From: a bacterium
GTDB taxonomy: Bacteria > Patescibacteriota > Minisyncoccia > UBA6257 > GWB1-50-10
Length of the DNA stretch: 35,069 nucleotides
Assembly (NCBI GenBank): GCA_030647415.1
Contig: JAUSKB010000010.1
Coordinates: forward strand, 1 to 35,069
Reading direction: 5' to 3'
Positions 1 through 8,067 of this stretch are shown in pieces. The notes below the pieces were generated by a model that saw only the letters and a program-made list of their open reading frames with translations, was not told the origin of the DNA and did no database searches. The position numbers were made by a program, and so were the translations under genes. The stretch's first letter is position 1. Every line of letters starts with the position of its first letter.

Positions 1-1
1 A

Positions 2-748
2 GAGTCCTCCGAGATTGAACGGCTGGCCAACTCCACAATCAATAACTACGTGGATGAGCGAAAAAGTTTGGCGGGCCAATACAACACAACTCTCGATGAA
101 GTGACGAAAAAAGTAGCTGCAGAGACGGGAGAAAAAGAGCGCGAGGTAGACGAACTCAAATATAATCTGGCCAATCTGACGAAGCAATTAGGCGACTACA
201 AAGACACACTTCGCACCGAGTTAGATCATGAAAGCGACGAGCAGCACTGGGAGATGGAGTTCATGCTTAAGCTCCAGGAAGCCGACCAGCGGGCAAAAGA
301 AGCCTCTAACGGCGGAGGTGGCAATAGTACGGCCGGTGAGCGATTTTCTGCCCGAATAGGGCAGGGTTTGGAGCCTGACCCATCCCTAAGAGCTACGGCC
401 GAACGTTTGATCAGCCAAGGGATCGATGATCCAACTCGTCTGGGCTATAGCGGTGATCTGGCCGTTCAGCTTGAATCTGAAATTGCATACTTGCGAAAAC
501 AGTCGCCAGAAAAAGCATCAGCTCCGGCCAAAGCATCAGGCACGACCGCCGAGAGTACTTTTCGGCGAGAAGTCCGCGACGCATGGAAAGAAGGATATAA
601 CGCTGAACAGTTGAAGCAGGTTTATGGAAGCGTCCAGTTCACTGACTCAAAAAAGTCCGCAGCTGAAATAATTGATGACGAATGGCGAATTAAAACCGCG
701 GGAGGCGTCGGCGGATTCCTCGGACGACTCTTCCGTATTGGAGTCTAA
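2..748 (+). CDS. Phage-associated coiled-coil protein, 5' end missing
   Basis: The reading frame is open to the left edge, so this is the C-terminal part of a longer protein; the GTG at 50 is probably internal. The visible N-terminal third is charged and heptad-like (repeated Glu/Lys with Leu), as in a coiled coil. A Gly/Asn/Ser linker and an Ala/Pro/Lys-rich linker follow, and the end is a short Gly-rich segment (GGVGGFLGRLFRIGV). I do not recognise a family. It ends 7 bases before the start of the large polyvalent protein, so the two are probably cotranscribed virion or DNA-ejection genes. That role is inferred from position only. Confidence 0.75.
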   Translation, partial: ESSEIERLANSTINNYVDERKSLAGQYNTTLDEVTKKVAAETGEKEREVDELKYNLANLTKQLGDYKDTLRTELDHESDEQHWEMEFMLKLQEADQRAKEASNGGGGNSTAGERFSARIGQGLEPDPSLRATAERLISQGIDDPTRLGYSGDLAVQLESEIAYLRKQSPEKASAPAKASGTTAESTFRREVRDAWKEGYNAEQLKQVYGSVQFTDSKKSAAEIIDDEWRIKTAGGVGGFLGRLFRIGV

Positions 749-755
749 AACTACT

Positions 756-3700
756 ATGAATTTCTGGAACAAAATAACATCACCATTTAAGAAAGCAGCC
801 GAGAAAACAAAAAAGACTATCGGCGACTTTTTCGCACCTGTCCCTGACCAAGTACGCGTGCGTGACTTTGTGCGGGAACTGCCGGGAGCAACAAAGACAG
901 TCGGAACAGCGGTCTTGAATTTTGGTAAAGATGTTCTTCGTGCTCCCAATCGCGCAGCGGCTTCGGCGATGCTCTCGCTTCAGAATCAAAAAGAATTTAT
1001 ACCCGGTACAGGAGTGGCTCCGAAGCTAGAAAAGTTCCTTATGGGCGATAAGCCTATTAAGGATATTCGCGGGACCGGAGAAGAAACAATTAAAACATTC
1101 GGGGGCGGCGAGAAAGCTTCAAAGAAGTATGGACTGCCGCTTGGGTTCGCATTGACCGCCCTTGATATCGTTCCCGGCATCCCGAAGAAGAAAGTAGCGG
1201 AAGAACTCGGCGAACAACTCATTAAAAGATACGGCGATGACGTCGCTAAACTGATTGTTGAAAAAGGCGGGAAGAAACTTGCTGAGCAAGCAATTAAAGA
1301 AGGTGGAGAAAAACTCGTAGAAAAGGCTGGCATCGTAATTGCCAAAGAAATGAAACCGATCACCGAGGCTGTAAAGACTGCGGAAGAAGTTATTAAATCA
1401 GTGAAGCCAGTCAACTATTTCGAGAAAGAAGGGCGCAGTTTGATGGAATTTGAAAATGCCGATCTATCCCTGCCTGAGCTCAAGCGAAAATTAGAAATAG
1501 CGATTGAAGGCAAAGAGGATGGTGGGTTATTGACCTTGATTAAAAAAGACATACAAACGAGAGAATCCGAACTTATAGATCTTGAAAAAAATCTTTACCA
1601 CGGCACTACGAAAGAAAATGCCGAATCCATACTGAAGAACGGAATAGACACAAATCTTAATAAAAAAGGATTTGCGGAAGCGCCCGACTCTTTCTACGTT
1701 GCGCCTACAGTTCAGGAAGCCTCGATGTACGGTGACGCAATCTTGCGAGTCGAACCTACGCAGAAAGTAAAGACACTGAGTGTATCGAGCGAAGAATGGG
1801 CAAAGACAATTGGCAAATCAAAAAATGCACAAGAATCAAAACTCGCCCGCGACGAACTTCGTAAGCGAGGATATGACGCTGTCCATTACGGCGATGAGGT
1901 TGAAATACTCAACCCCGAAAAATTCAAAGTAACCGGGCCACGCAACCTTACCTCAAATGCTGAAGAAGCAATCGAAACCATTAATTCCAAAGGTCACCCA
2001 GTAATAAAGGCGGGAAAGAAAGTGGCACCGCCAAAACCGAGAGCGGATGAGCTTAAACCTCCGCCTCCAACACCTCCTCGCATAACGACTGAAGTGCCGT
2101 TATCTGGAGTCCCGGATTCCCCAAAGGGAAGTGCTTTGGAAGCCATCGATGGCATGGTTGGAAAAACGAGCACACCAAAGAATTTGATCGAGTGGATAAA
2201 AGGCGTACCTAAAAAGTTCACCGAAGCATTCAGTGATCGTTTTGCACCAATCAAACGGTTCGAGGAAATGGTGAGCGACATGGCTGGAAAACCTATCGAT
2301 ATTAACTCAAGCGCATACACCGCAGCACGAATGTACGCAGGGCGCATGGGAACGGTGGAGTCATTCTTAAACGATCTCCAAAAAGTCATTTCACCATTGA
2401 GAAAAGAACGTGCTGACTTCACGCGCTTTGTTTTGTCGCGCAGAGCTCTTGAACGGGCCGAGCGCGGATTCGCCAACCCAGCTGGGGTCACGGCCGATAC
2501 AGCAAAACAAGCAATGGATGAACTCAAGACGAAAGTGGGCCCCGGCATCTTCAAACAATTCGAAGCGGCTGAACAATCGATACAAAAATGGGCAGATGAA
2601 GCGATTCTCAAACCCGCTGCAGAATCAGGACTTATCTCGAAACAGGCATACATTTCAATCGTAGCAAAAAACAAACATTGGGTTCCGTTTCAAGTCCTCG
2701 ATTATTTGCCGGACTCTGCATTCGTAGATAGTTTGCCGAAAGGCGGAGAGATCTTCTCGGTGGGCAAACAAGGCATCATCAGAGGTCTTGAAGGCACGGA
2801 AAAAATAATCCGTGATCCGTTCGAAGCGATCATCGACAAATTATCGAATGCGGTAAACCTTGCTAAGCGTAACGACGTGGCTCGTAAGCTCATCAACATC
2901 CGTGAGGTGCTGCCGGAAGCCAAAGAACTTATACAGCCTCTGGCTAAAGATGCTCGTGTGCCAAAAGGCTGGGGTTCAATCAGCGTATTCGTGGATGGAA
3001 AGAACACAAAATGGGTCGTGCCGGAAGAACTCTCCTGGGCGATGCATCAGATGAATGAGGTTGAAGCTGGCATGCTGGGAAACTTTGTAAAGTTTACTTC
3101 CAGTGCATTCAGGAAAGGAGCAACCACACTATATATACCGTTCTCGCTTTCCAATGCTGTGCGTGATGCACAGATGGCGGTCATGACTTCAAAGTACGGA
3201 TTCAATCCGGCCGACTGGGTCAGCGGCTTTGCTCAAGGTCTCAAAGGAGCGTTTGGCTGGGATTCAAAATTACTTGAAGAATTCAGTCGCAATGGCGGAG
3301 GTTTTGGCGGATTTATTCAGGGGGCACGCGAGATCAGTGGTGTGAAAAAACAATTGTTTGAGCCAACATGGTGGAAACGAACCAAAGCAGTCGTTAATCC
3401 ATTCAACCTTATAAGCAATTTTGCTGAAGCCATAGAGCTCGCGCCTCGCCTTGGAGTGTACAAGCGCGCGCTGAAGGGGGGAGCAACCGGCTTTGAGGCG
3501 GCATTTGAAGCCCGAAACGCGACGATCGACTTCGCCAAAGCTGGACAGGAGATGCGAATCATAAATATGTGGGTGCCATTTGTGAATGCGCGATGGCAGG
3601 CACTGCTCAACACGGCCCGCGTGTTTAAAGAAAGTCCCGTCAAAGCCTCGGCAAAAGCGGGCGCATTGATCGTTGCGCCAGGCGTGACGACATACTTCTG

Positions 3701-4739
3701 GAACTCCCTGAATTTTCCAGACCTCTATGAAGACGTGCCTCGCTGGATCAAAGACACTTATTTCCCAATCATTGTCGGCGAAGAAAAGGATGAGCAAGGC
3801 AATCGCGTGCCTAAGATGGTGTTGATTCCAAAAGGCGATGTCGGGCAGATCTTCTATAACCCGATCGAGTACGCCCTCGACTATGTCCGCAAAGGCGAGC
3901 CGAGCAACTTCAGCAAGCTCGCATTGGAATGGATGAGTCAACTGGCTCCGATCCCATTCACGCGTGATGGAGAGCTATCCGTAACCCAATTCCTTTCCGG
4001 AGCGATGCCTCCGATTCTGCGTACTCCAATAGAACTTGCTACGAATCAATCATTCTTCACCGGAGGCCCGATTGTTCCTAGACGCCTCGAACAAGTTTCG
4101 CCAACCGAGCAGTACGACGAAAAAACACCGCAGGCGGCGGTGGTCGTAGGTCGAGCGCTCGGTGTCTCGCCAATGAAGATGGCCTATGGGCTTGGCGGCC
4201 TCCTCGGAGGTTTCGGCCGTGAAGCAATAGACCCGGCAAAAATTCTGCAAAGTACCGCCAGCCGATTCTACCGATCCGCCGGAGGCGAGAAGCGAAACCA
4301 AGCATGGAATCTGAAAGACGAAGCGGTGGTCGGATACAGCACCGCGCGCGAGCAGGCTAAGCGGGCGATTGAGGAGAACGATATAAAAACTGCGACGGCA
4401 ATCATTGAAAACTGGAACGCATCAGCGGAAAAGATATTGCCGGACATCCTGCCATACCTCGCTCAAGATGATCCGCAAGAAGCGCAAAAAATAAGTTCGT
4501 CGGTGACATTTCAGCCGCAAGACATTGCCCGGCTGCAAAGGTCGGTCTACGACGAACAAGTCGGGGAAGCGGAACGGAAAGGAACAAAGACCCAGCTTAA
4601 TCCGAAGCTGACGAAAGACAGTCTCCGCTCAATTCGCACTGGTAAAGAAGACCCGCTCGCAACGATCGGACAAATGTTCCCGACTGAGGAACTTCAGCAG
4701 ACAGACCTGAAGCAGATGAGGCAGGGATTACGGCAATGA
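756..4739 (+). CDS. Large phage polyvalent protein: ART-like patch plus LPD38-like C-terminal region
   Basis: This encodes about 1327 aa. The ATG at 756 is chosen because it follows the previous stop by 7 bases, with GGAG about 12 bases upstream; a longer frame from 672 would overlap the neighbour. Residues 1-45 are Lys-rich. Around residues 277-395 is a segment beginning LYHGTT and including FYVAPT and GYDAVHYGDEVEIL, resembling ADP-ribosyltransferase-like domains of phage polyvalent proteins. A Pro-rich linker follows. Residues about 770-1010 contain PFSLSNAVRDAQ and PFVNARWQALLNTARVF, which resemble the LPD38 region at the C-terminus of such proteins. The family view is that these proteins are packaged in the virion and injected with the DNA. 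Domain names are from memory, so the ART call is tentative. Confidence 0.7.
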   Translation: MNFWNKITSPFKKAAEKTKKTIGDFFAPVPDQVRVRDFVRELPGATKTVGTAVLNFGKDVLRAPNRAAASAMLSLQNQKEFIPGTGVAPKLEKFLMGDKPIKDIRGTGEETIKTFGGGEKASKKYGLPLGFALTALDIVPGIPKKKVAEELGEQLIKRYGDDVAKLIVEKGGKKLAEQAIKEGGEKLVEKAGIVIAKEMKPITEAVKTAEEVIKSVKPVNYFEKEGRSLMEFENADLSLPELKRKLEIAIEGKEDGGLLTLIKKDIQTRESELIDLEKNLYHGTTKENAESILKNGIDTNLNKKGFAEAPDSFYVAPTVQEASMYGDAILRVEPTQKVKTLSVSSEEWAKTIGKSKNAQESKLARDELRKRGYDAVHYGDEVEILNPEKFKVTGPRNLTSNAEEAIETINSKGHPVIKAGKKVAPPKPRADELKPPPPTPPRITTEVPLSGVPDSPKGSALEAIDGMVGKTSTPKNLIEWIKGVPKKFTEAFSDRFAPIKRFEEMVSDMAGKPIDINSSAYTAARMYAGRMGTVESFLNDLQKVISPLRKERADFTRFVLSRRALERAERGFANPAGVTADTAKQAMDELKTKVGPGIFKQFEAAEQSIQKWADEAILKPAAESGLISKQAYISIVAKNKHWVPFQVLDYLPDSAFVDSLPKGGEIFSVGKQGIIRGLEGTEKIIRDPFEAIIDKLSNAVNLAKRNDVARKLINIREVLPEAKELIQPLAKDARVPKGWGSISVFVDGKNTKWVVPEELSWAMHQMNEVEAGMLGNFVKFTSSAFRKGATTLYIPFSLSNAVRDAQMAVMTSKYGFNPADWVSGFAQGLKGAFGWDSKLLEEFSRNGGGFGGFIQGAREISGVKKQLFEPTWWKRTKAVVNPFNLISNFAEAIELAPRLGVYKRALKGGATGFEAAFEARNATIDFAKAGQEMRIINMWVPFVNARWQALLNTARVFKESPVKASAKAGALIVAPGVTTYFWNSLNFPDLYEDVPRWIKDTYFPIIVGEEKDEQGNRVPKMVLIPKGDVGQIFYNPIEYALDYVRKGEPSNFSKLALEWMSQLAPIPFTRDGELSVTQFLSGAMPPILRTPIELATNQSFFTGGPIVPRRLEQVSPTEQYDEKTPQAAVVVGRALGVSPMKMAYGLGGLLGGFGREAIDPAKILQSTASRFYRSAGGEKRNQAWNLKDEAVVGYSTAREQAKRAIEENDIKTATAIIENWNASAEKILPDILPYLAQDDPQEAQKISSSVTFQPQDIARLQRSVYDEQVGEAERKGTKTQLNPKLTKDSLRSIRTGKEDPLATIGQMFPTEELQQTDLKQMRQGLRQ

Positions 4740-4901
4740 AGACTTCGGCTCAATCTGCTGGCGCATTTCCCGGAGCTTGTCTGACTGAACAGCATCTCGC
4801 ACCATCGGGCCGAAATTCAACCATAGATAAAGCCCGATGCCGAGACTCACCACCGCAAGCACCGCGACTAGCGCAAATAATCTTTTTTGAGCTGTAGACA
4901 T
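4728..4901 (-). CDS. Small single-span membrane protein opposite the phage genes
   Basis: A 57-aa frame on the minus strand begins MSTAQKRLFAL, runs into a hydrophobic helix (about residues 8-30, ending WLNF) and has a charged tail of about 25 residues. Its last 12 bases overlap the 3' end of the polyvalent gene, so the two are convergent. It fills an otherwise empty 209-base gap and has AAGGG three bases before the ATG, closer than usual. Its size and position next to the lysis cassette would suit a holin- or spanin-like accessory protein, but no family is recognised. A chance ORF cannot be excluded. Confidence 0.45.
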   Translation of the reverse strand: MSTAQKRLFALVAVLAVVSLGIGLYLWLNFGPMVRDAVQSDKLREMRQQIEPKSSLP

Positions 4902-4948
4902 AGACCCTTGTGTTGTAGCTTACACTCGGCTCAAAAAGCAAATCCGTT

Positions 4949-5176
4949 ATGGAACACCTAAATTACCAAAACCAAATACAGGACAAGAGGCTCGACAACC
5001 TCGAAAAAAGCGTCGACGAGATCAAGAACAACCATCTGCCCCACATCGATGGGAAACTGACGCGGGTATGCACCGATCTCGATTGGCTCAAACGGTTTTT
5101 CTGGATTGTCGCTACAGCCTCGGTCGGCGGGCTTATCGCGGCCTTGCTCAACTTACTAATTACCCTTAATAAATAA
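4949..5176 (+). CDS. Holin-associated, XhlA-like membrane protein
   Basis: This 75-aa protein has a charged amphipathic N-terminal half with a coiled-coil look (IQDKRLDNLEKSVDEIKN) followed by one strong transmembrane segment (about residues 49-70). That is the usual layout of hemolysin XhlA-type proteins, which sit next to phage amidases and help membrane permeabilisation. It lies 4 bases before the amidase start, so the two are surely cotranscribed. The topology is seen directly; the family is inferred from layout and neighbours. Confidence 0.7.
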   Translation: MEHLNYQNQIQDKRLDNLEKSVDEIKNNHLPHIDGKLTRVCTDLDWLKRFFWIVATASVGGLIAALLNLLITLNK

Positions 5177-5180
5177 CGCC

Positions 5181-5756
5181 ATGAATATCATTCAAAAAAA
5201 GTCTCCCAACTTCTGGGCCGGGCGCAAAGGTTATCGACCAGAAGGAGTGGTCATTCACATTATGGACGGCACGCTCGTCGGCACCGATTCGTGGTTCGCA
5301 AATCCAGCTTCGTTAGTGAGCTCGCACTACGGCATCGGACGAACCGGTGAAGTCCATCAGTATGTGAAAGAAGAAGATACTGCCTGGCATGCAGGCCGTG
5401 TGGATGCGGCGGTCTGGAAACTTATAAAGCCGAACATTAATCCCAATCTTTACACGGTTGGTATCGAACACGAGGGAAAGCCGGATGATATTTGGACAGA
5501 TGCAATGAAGCAGTCCAGCGCAGAACTGATCCGCGAGATTTGCCAACGATGGCAGATACCGATTGACCGCAATCACATCGTCGGCCACTTCGAGATATTT
5601 TCGAAGAAGCCGAATTGCCCGGCACGCGACAAGAAAATAATCGACGAACTCGTCGCGTTGGCCGCTGGTCAGCAAGTGTCACGTCCTTCGCAGGTCGAAG
5701 AAGGAGTGAGAAAAATTGAAGAAGGACTCGCACAAATAAAAAATTCCTTAAAATAA
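5181..5756 (+). CDS. N-acetylmuramoyl-L-alanine amidase (Amidase_2 endolysin)
   Basis: This 191-aa enzyme is expected to cut the amide bond between N-acetylmuramic acid and L-Ala of the stem peptide, as phage endolysins do at lysis. Visible family features are VVIHIMDG with the first zinc His (about residue 27), SSHYGIGRTGEVHQYV, the central WHAG motif, NLYTVGIEHEG, and GHFEIFSKKPNCPAR with the second His and a Cys ligand. After about residue 170 there is a short charged helix (VEEGVRKIEEGLAQIKNSLK), possibly an oligomerisation tail. No signal peptide is present, so release depends on a holin, consistent with the small membrane proteins on both sides. Confidence 0.92.
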   Translation: MNIIQKKSPNFWAGRKGYRPEGVVIHIMDGTLVGTDSWFANPASLVSSHYGIGRTGEVHQYVKEEDTAWHAGRVDAAVWKLIKPNINPNLYTVGIEHEGKPDDIWTDAMKQSSAELIREICQRWQIPIDRNHIVGHFEIFSKKPNCPARDKKIIDELVALAAGQQVSRPSQVEEGVRKIEEGLAQIKNSLK

Positions 5757-5758
5757 AT

Positions 5759-5935
5759 ATGGACATTCTTAAATCCGCGAGCAAAGTTGTATTCGTCCTG
5801 ATGGCCCTGGCAACGATCGGCGCGCTCTTCTTGGGCAAAATTTCAGGCGATCAATTCTTGCTTCTCGCTGGAATGGCTTTCTCGTTCTACTTTTCCAACA
5901 AAGGAGATACGACTCAGCCGTTCGCAGGAAAATAA
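5759..5935 (+). CDS. Small holin-like membrane protein
   Basis: This 58-aa frame starts two bases after the amidase stop. It has two hydrophobic stretches (VVFVLMALATIGALFLG and FLLLAGMAFSFYF) joined by a short polar turn, and a hydrophilic tail. A tiny two-span protein directly after an endolysin and directly before a terminator is the classic place for a holin. Sequence similarity to a named holin family is not evident. No clear Shine-Dalgarno is seen, so translation may be coupled to the amidase. Confidence 0.7.
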   Translation: MDILKSASKVVFVLMALATIGALFLGKISGDQFLLLAGMAFSFYFSNKGDTTQPFAGK

Positions 5936-5950
5936 AGTCGAAAACTTATC

Positions 5951-5985
5951 AAAAGCCCTGCGTCGCACCGGGCTTTTGTGTTTTA
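5951..5985 (+). terminator. Terminator of the phage lysis cassette
   Basis: AAAAGCCC at 5951-5958 pairs with GGGCTTTT at 5970-5977, followed by a T-rich stretch, 15 bases after the holin-like stop codon. Confidence 0.85.
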
Positions 5986-6089
5986 ATTGGTCTGACAAAT
6001 AAAAATATAAGGAAAAGATAAAGGTTCAAGCGATCAAAAATCTGGACTTGTCTGACAACGACTTATAAAATTCAATTACTATAGCAATC

Positions 6090-6172
6090 GTGTTTGACTT
6101 CCTTGGCGCGAAGGAATATCTTTCCGTTTGGCATAGCGGTAGACTGGTGTCGACTGGTCTCTCGTCAAACAC
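6090..6172 (+). ncRNA. Unidentified structured RNA candidate, four-way junction
   Basis: GTGTTTGAC (6090-6098) pairs perfectly with GTCAAACAC (6164-6172). Between them lie a 6-bp hairpin (6099-6116), a weak CCG/CGG hairpin (6124-6139) and an 8-bp hairpin AGACTGGT-GTCG-ACTGGTCT with two wobble pairs. The result is a closed multi-branch fold in a 440-base stretch with no gene. It is not a canonical tRNA (no T-loop). The strand is assumed from its neighbours. A palindromic TTGTCTGACAA (6049-6059) upstream, whose GTCTGACAA core recurs at 5990-5998, could be an operator. Confidence 0.45.
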
Positions 6173-6231
6173 ATTAAATTAAAAATACCTATCTCATTGT
6201 TCCTGAAAAGGATCAATCGGCCGCAAGGTCG

Positions 6232-6422
6232 AGGATGCGACACAATGGGGTTCGACAGATTGCCGCATAAGAGCTAAAATTGCTCTGCATGTTCATGTGC
6301 CGGGGATACCCGGATAACACGCGATCATGCGCGCCTTGCAAGGCGCTTCGCGTCCCGATCGCTGACTTCGGTCTGCGGACGGAAACGGCACGAACCCACC
6401 ACGAGTCGCATCCTGGTGGGTT
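6232..6422 (+). ncRNA. Unidentified structured RNA candidate with pseudoknot, abutting the integrase start
   Basis: Many stems are visible: AGAGC/GCTCT (6270-6286), a CCGGG-GATA-CCCGG hairpin with a GNRA-type loop (6300-6313), GCGATC/GATCGC (6321-6326 with 6357-6362) around a 16-base palindrome (6331-6346), GAC-TTCG-GTC (6364-6373) and TGCCG/CGGCA (6261-6265 with 6386-6390). A 9-bp hairpin (6393-6401 with 6414-6422) has a loop, GTCGCATCC, complementary to 6233-6241, giving a pseudoknot. The last hairpin ends 8 bases before the integrase ATG and could sequester its ribosome site. The GGGGTTCGACAG motif recalls tmRNA 5' ends, but no tRNA-like T-arm is found. Confidence 0.5.
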
Positions 6423-6430
6423 TCGTGTAT

Positions 6431-7549
6431 ATGCTAACTAAAGACGCAATAAATCAATTCTCGAACTGGAGACAGTTCAAGGTTAAAAAAACAACAGTAC
6501 GCGGTTACGACCGCGAGCTAAGAAACTTCTGCCTGTTTCTCCGCAACCCCGACATTGAACACATCACGTTGAGTAACGTGATGGAATATCTGAACGGCAT
6601 GGCAGACCTCGGATGGGACAGAAACAGCTTCGTCGGCAAGTGCATGGCACTCCGAAAATTCTTCGAATTCTACCGGCTACAAGGTTACAAAGTAATCGAC
6701 GAAGAACTGATCCCAATACCAGACAAAGAACCAAAGCTGCCTCGCGTAGCAAGTGATGAGCAGTATAAGCAGCTTGTCTCGGCAATTCCGCAAGACACCA
6801 GCGATCCACGACATATAAGAAATCTAGCGATTCTCGGCCTCCTTTGGGACACGGGAGCACGAAACGGAGAAGTATGCTCCCTTAACGTAGACGATCTAGA
6901 CCTGAACGAAAAGAGAGCAATAATCCGAACAGAGAAAGCAAAGTCCCGTCGACCATTCCGAGAGATCTTCTGGACGGATGACACCAATGACTATCTGGTG
7001 CGCTGGCTTAAGAAGCGAGATCACCTTACGAAAGTCATGAAGTTCGACGAACCGGGTGCACTCTTCGTGTCAGTGACTAGCGTGAAGTGCGGCGACAGGT
7101 TCTCAATCAAGGGGGTGGGCGAAATGTTGCGACGGTACTGCAACAGGGCAAAAATGCCGTACATGAACGCCCACAGCTTCCGGCACCACCGCGGACATCA
7201 CATCATCAAAAGCGGGGGATCGACTGCAGACGTCATGAATATCCTGGGCCACGCTTCAGTGCAAAGCACGACCATCTACACGATGATGCACGGCAAAGAG
7301 CTCGAACAGCGGGCGCGTCTCTTCCTCACAGACAGTAATAAAGACTTCGCAGGAGAAAGGGAACGCGACCCAGGATTCGATGACGCGCTGCAGGGTCTGG
7401 TCACATTCCTCCGGAATGAAAACCAGGGCAAAGAAGCCATCACAGTCGATGAATTCCAGCGACAGGCCGAGCACTTTTCAAAGCATGGATTATACATGCA
7501 ACGAACCCGATCCAAGACTAAAGTACCTTATCCACAGTACATAACTTGA
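6431..7549 (+). CDS. Tyrosine recombinase, phage-type integrase
   Basis: This 372-aa protein has an N-terminal SAM-like DNA-binding domain (about residues 1-90) and a C-terminal catalytic domain. Catalytic features seen are the first Arg in GARNGEV, the HSFRHH box (H-x-x-R), LGHASVQSTTIYT with the second His/Trp-position His and the nucleophilic Tyr. The ATG at 6431 is preferred to the upstream GTG at 6416, which lies within the structured segment. The C-terminal 60 residues past the Tyr are longer than in Xer proteins. The stop codon overlaps the -35 box of the next operon. It most likely integrates and excises the phage module to its left; the attachment site was not identified. Confidence 0.92.
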   Translation: MLTKDAINQFSNWRQFKVKKTTVRGYDRELRNFCLFLRNPDIEHITLSNVMEYLNGMADLGWDRNSFVGKCMALRKFFEFYRLQGYKVIDEELIPIPDKEPKLPRVASDEQYKQLVSAIPQDTSDPRHIRNLAILGLLWDTGARNGEVCSLNVDDLDLNEKRAIIRTEKAKSRRPFREIFWTDDTNDYLVRWLKKRDHLTKVMKFDEPGALFVSVTSVKCGDRFSIKGVGEMLRRYCNRAKMPYMNAHSFRHHRGHHIIKSGGSTADVMNILGHASVQSTTIYTMMHGKELEQRARLFLTDSNKDFAGERERDPGFDDALQGLVTFLRNENQGKEAITVDEFQRQAEHFSKHGLYMQRTRSKTKVPYPQYIT

Positions 7550-7573
7550 CAGGAGTTGACAGGGGAATATAAT
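7546..7573 (+). promoter_or_regulatory. Sigma70-type promoter of the HTH operon, with repeated TTGACAGG
   Basis: TTGACA (7546-7551), a 16-base spacer and TATAAT (7568-7573) match consensus. A second TTGACAGG copy (7556-7563) lies inside the spacer, ten bases on, and may be an operator half. The -35 overlaps the integrase stop. A perfect DnaA-box sequence, TTATCCACA, lies just upstream at 7528-7536, and a near copy is at 7767-7775; both could be chance. Confidence 0.75.
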
Positions 7574-7595
7574 AGTAGTGAAAGGATTCACCACT

Positions 7596-7814
7596 ATGCC
7601 TCTATCAACATTCAAACAAAAACAAGTTCAGGAAATGAAAGACAAAGCGGTGCGCCTGTACCAGCAGGGGCTGGACACGCGCACCGTTGCGAAGATGCTC
7701 AAGGAATTACATGGCTTCAAACGAAGCCATACTTGGGTATGGGAGGCCGTAAAGGAGCATGACAGTTTATCCACTTCCAAGAAGTTGACAAAAACTGACA
7801 GACGAGTAAAATGA
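7596..7814 (+). CDS. Small helix-turn-helix protein
   Basis: This 72-aa protein contains AVRLYQQGLDTRTVAKMLKE followed by a second helix in KRSHTWVWEAVKEH, the layout of a resolvase- or transposase-type HTH (residues about 18-53). The tail is Lys/Thr-rich. The start at 7596 is chosen because AGGA lies 8 bases upstream, in the loop of a small GTGAA/TTCAC hairpin. It sits directly behind the integrase with its own strong promoter and overlaps the next ORF by ATGA. By position it may be an excisionase or phage regulator; that is inference. Confidence 0.7.
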   Translation: MPLSTFKQKQVQEMKDKAVRLYQQGLDTRTVAKMLKELHGFKRSHTWVWEAVKEHDSLSTSKKLTKTDRRVK

Positions 7815-7984
7815 CCATAGGATCATTGAAAAGCGAATACGCCTACTCGTCTACGAGGGGGAAAGCACAACAGGCAAAAGGGCCGGTTGCGACTCCTCGC
7901 AGACGAGCAGTCGAGAATCAAAGCACGGGTGGCTTCCCCAGCACCGAACCCCCTGTGGCATTTCTTACACTAGAAGAAATATAA
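7811..7984 (+). CDS. 57-aa protein of unknown function, coupled to the HTH gene
   Basis: The ATG overlaps the stop of the HTH gene (ATGA), a typical coupling arrangement. The product is 57 aa, basic in its first half (RGKAQQAKGPVATPRRR) and ends with an acidic, hydrophobic tail (VAFLTLEEI). No family is recognised. Real coding status rests only on the overlap and shared promoter. Confidence 0.45.
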   Translation: MTIGSLKSEYAYSSTRGKAQQAKGPVATPRRRAVENQSTGGFPSTEPPVAFLTLEEI

Positions 7985-8067
7985 GCGCTGTCATGGTGCA
8001 TAACAGCGCGTAGTTGAGGAGTGAAGGCGACGAAATACTGAGCGCAGTAGCGCGAACGTAAAATGCC

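Noticed and set aside
3270-3941. 223-aa minus-strand ORF
   Set aside because: It is a shadow of the polyvalent protein gene on the other strand, with no protein-like motifs.
6232-6422. tmRNA gene
   Set aside because: The GGGGTTCGACAG motif and the complementary ends suggest it, but there is no T-arm before the 3' strand, no convincing tag reading frame, and the length is half that expected.
7528-7775. Replication origin
   Set aside because: Only two DnaA-box-like sites, one inside the integrase coding end, with no AT-rich unwinding region or initiator gene.
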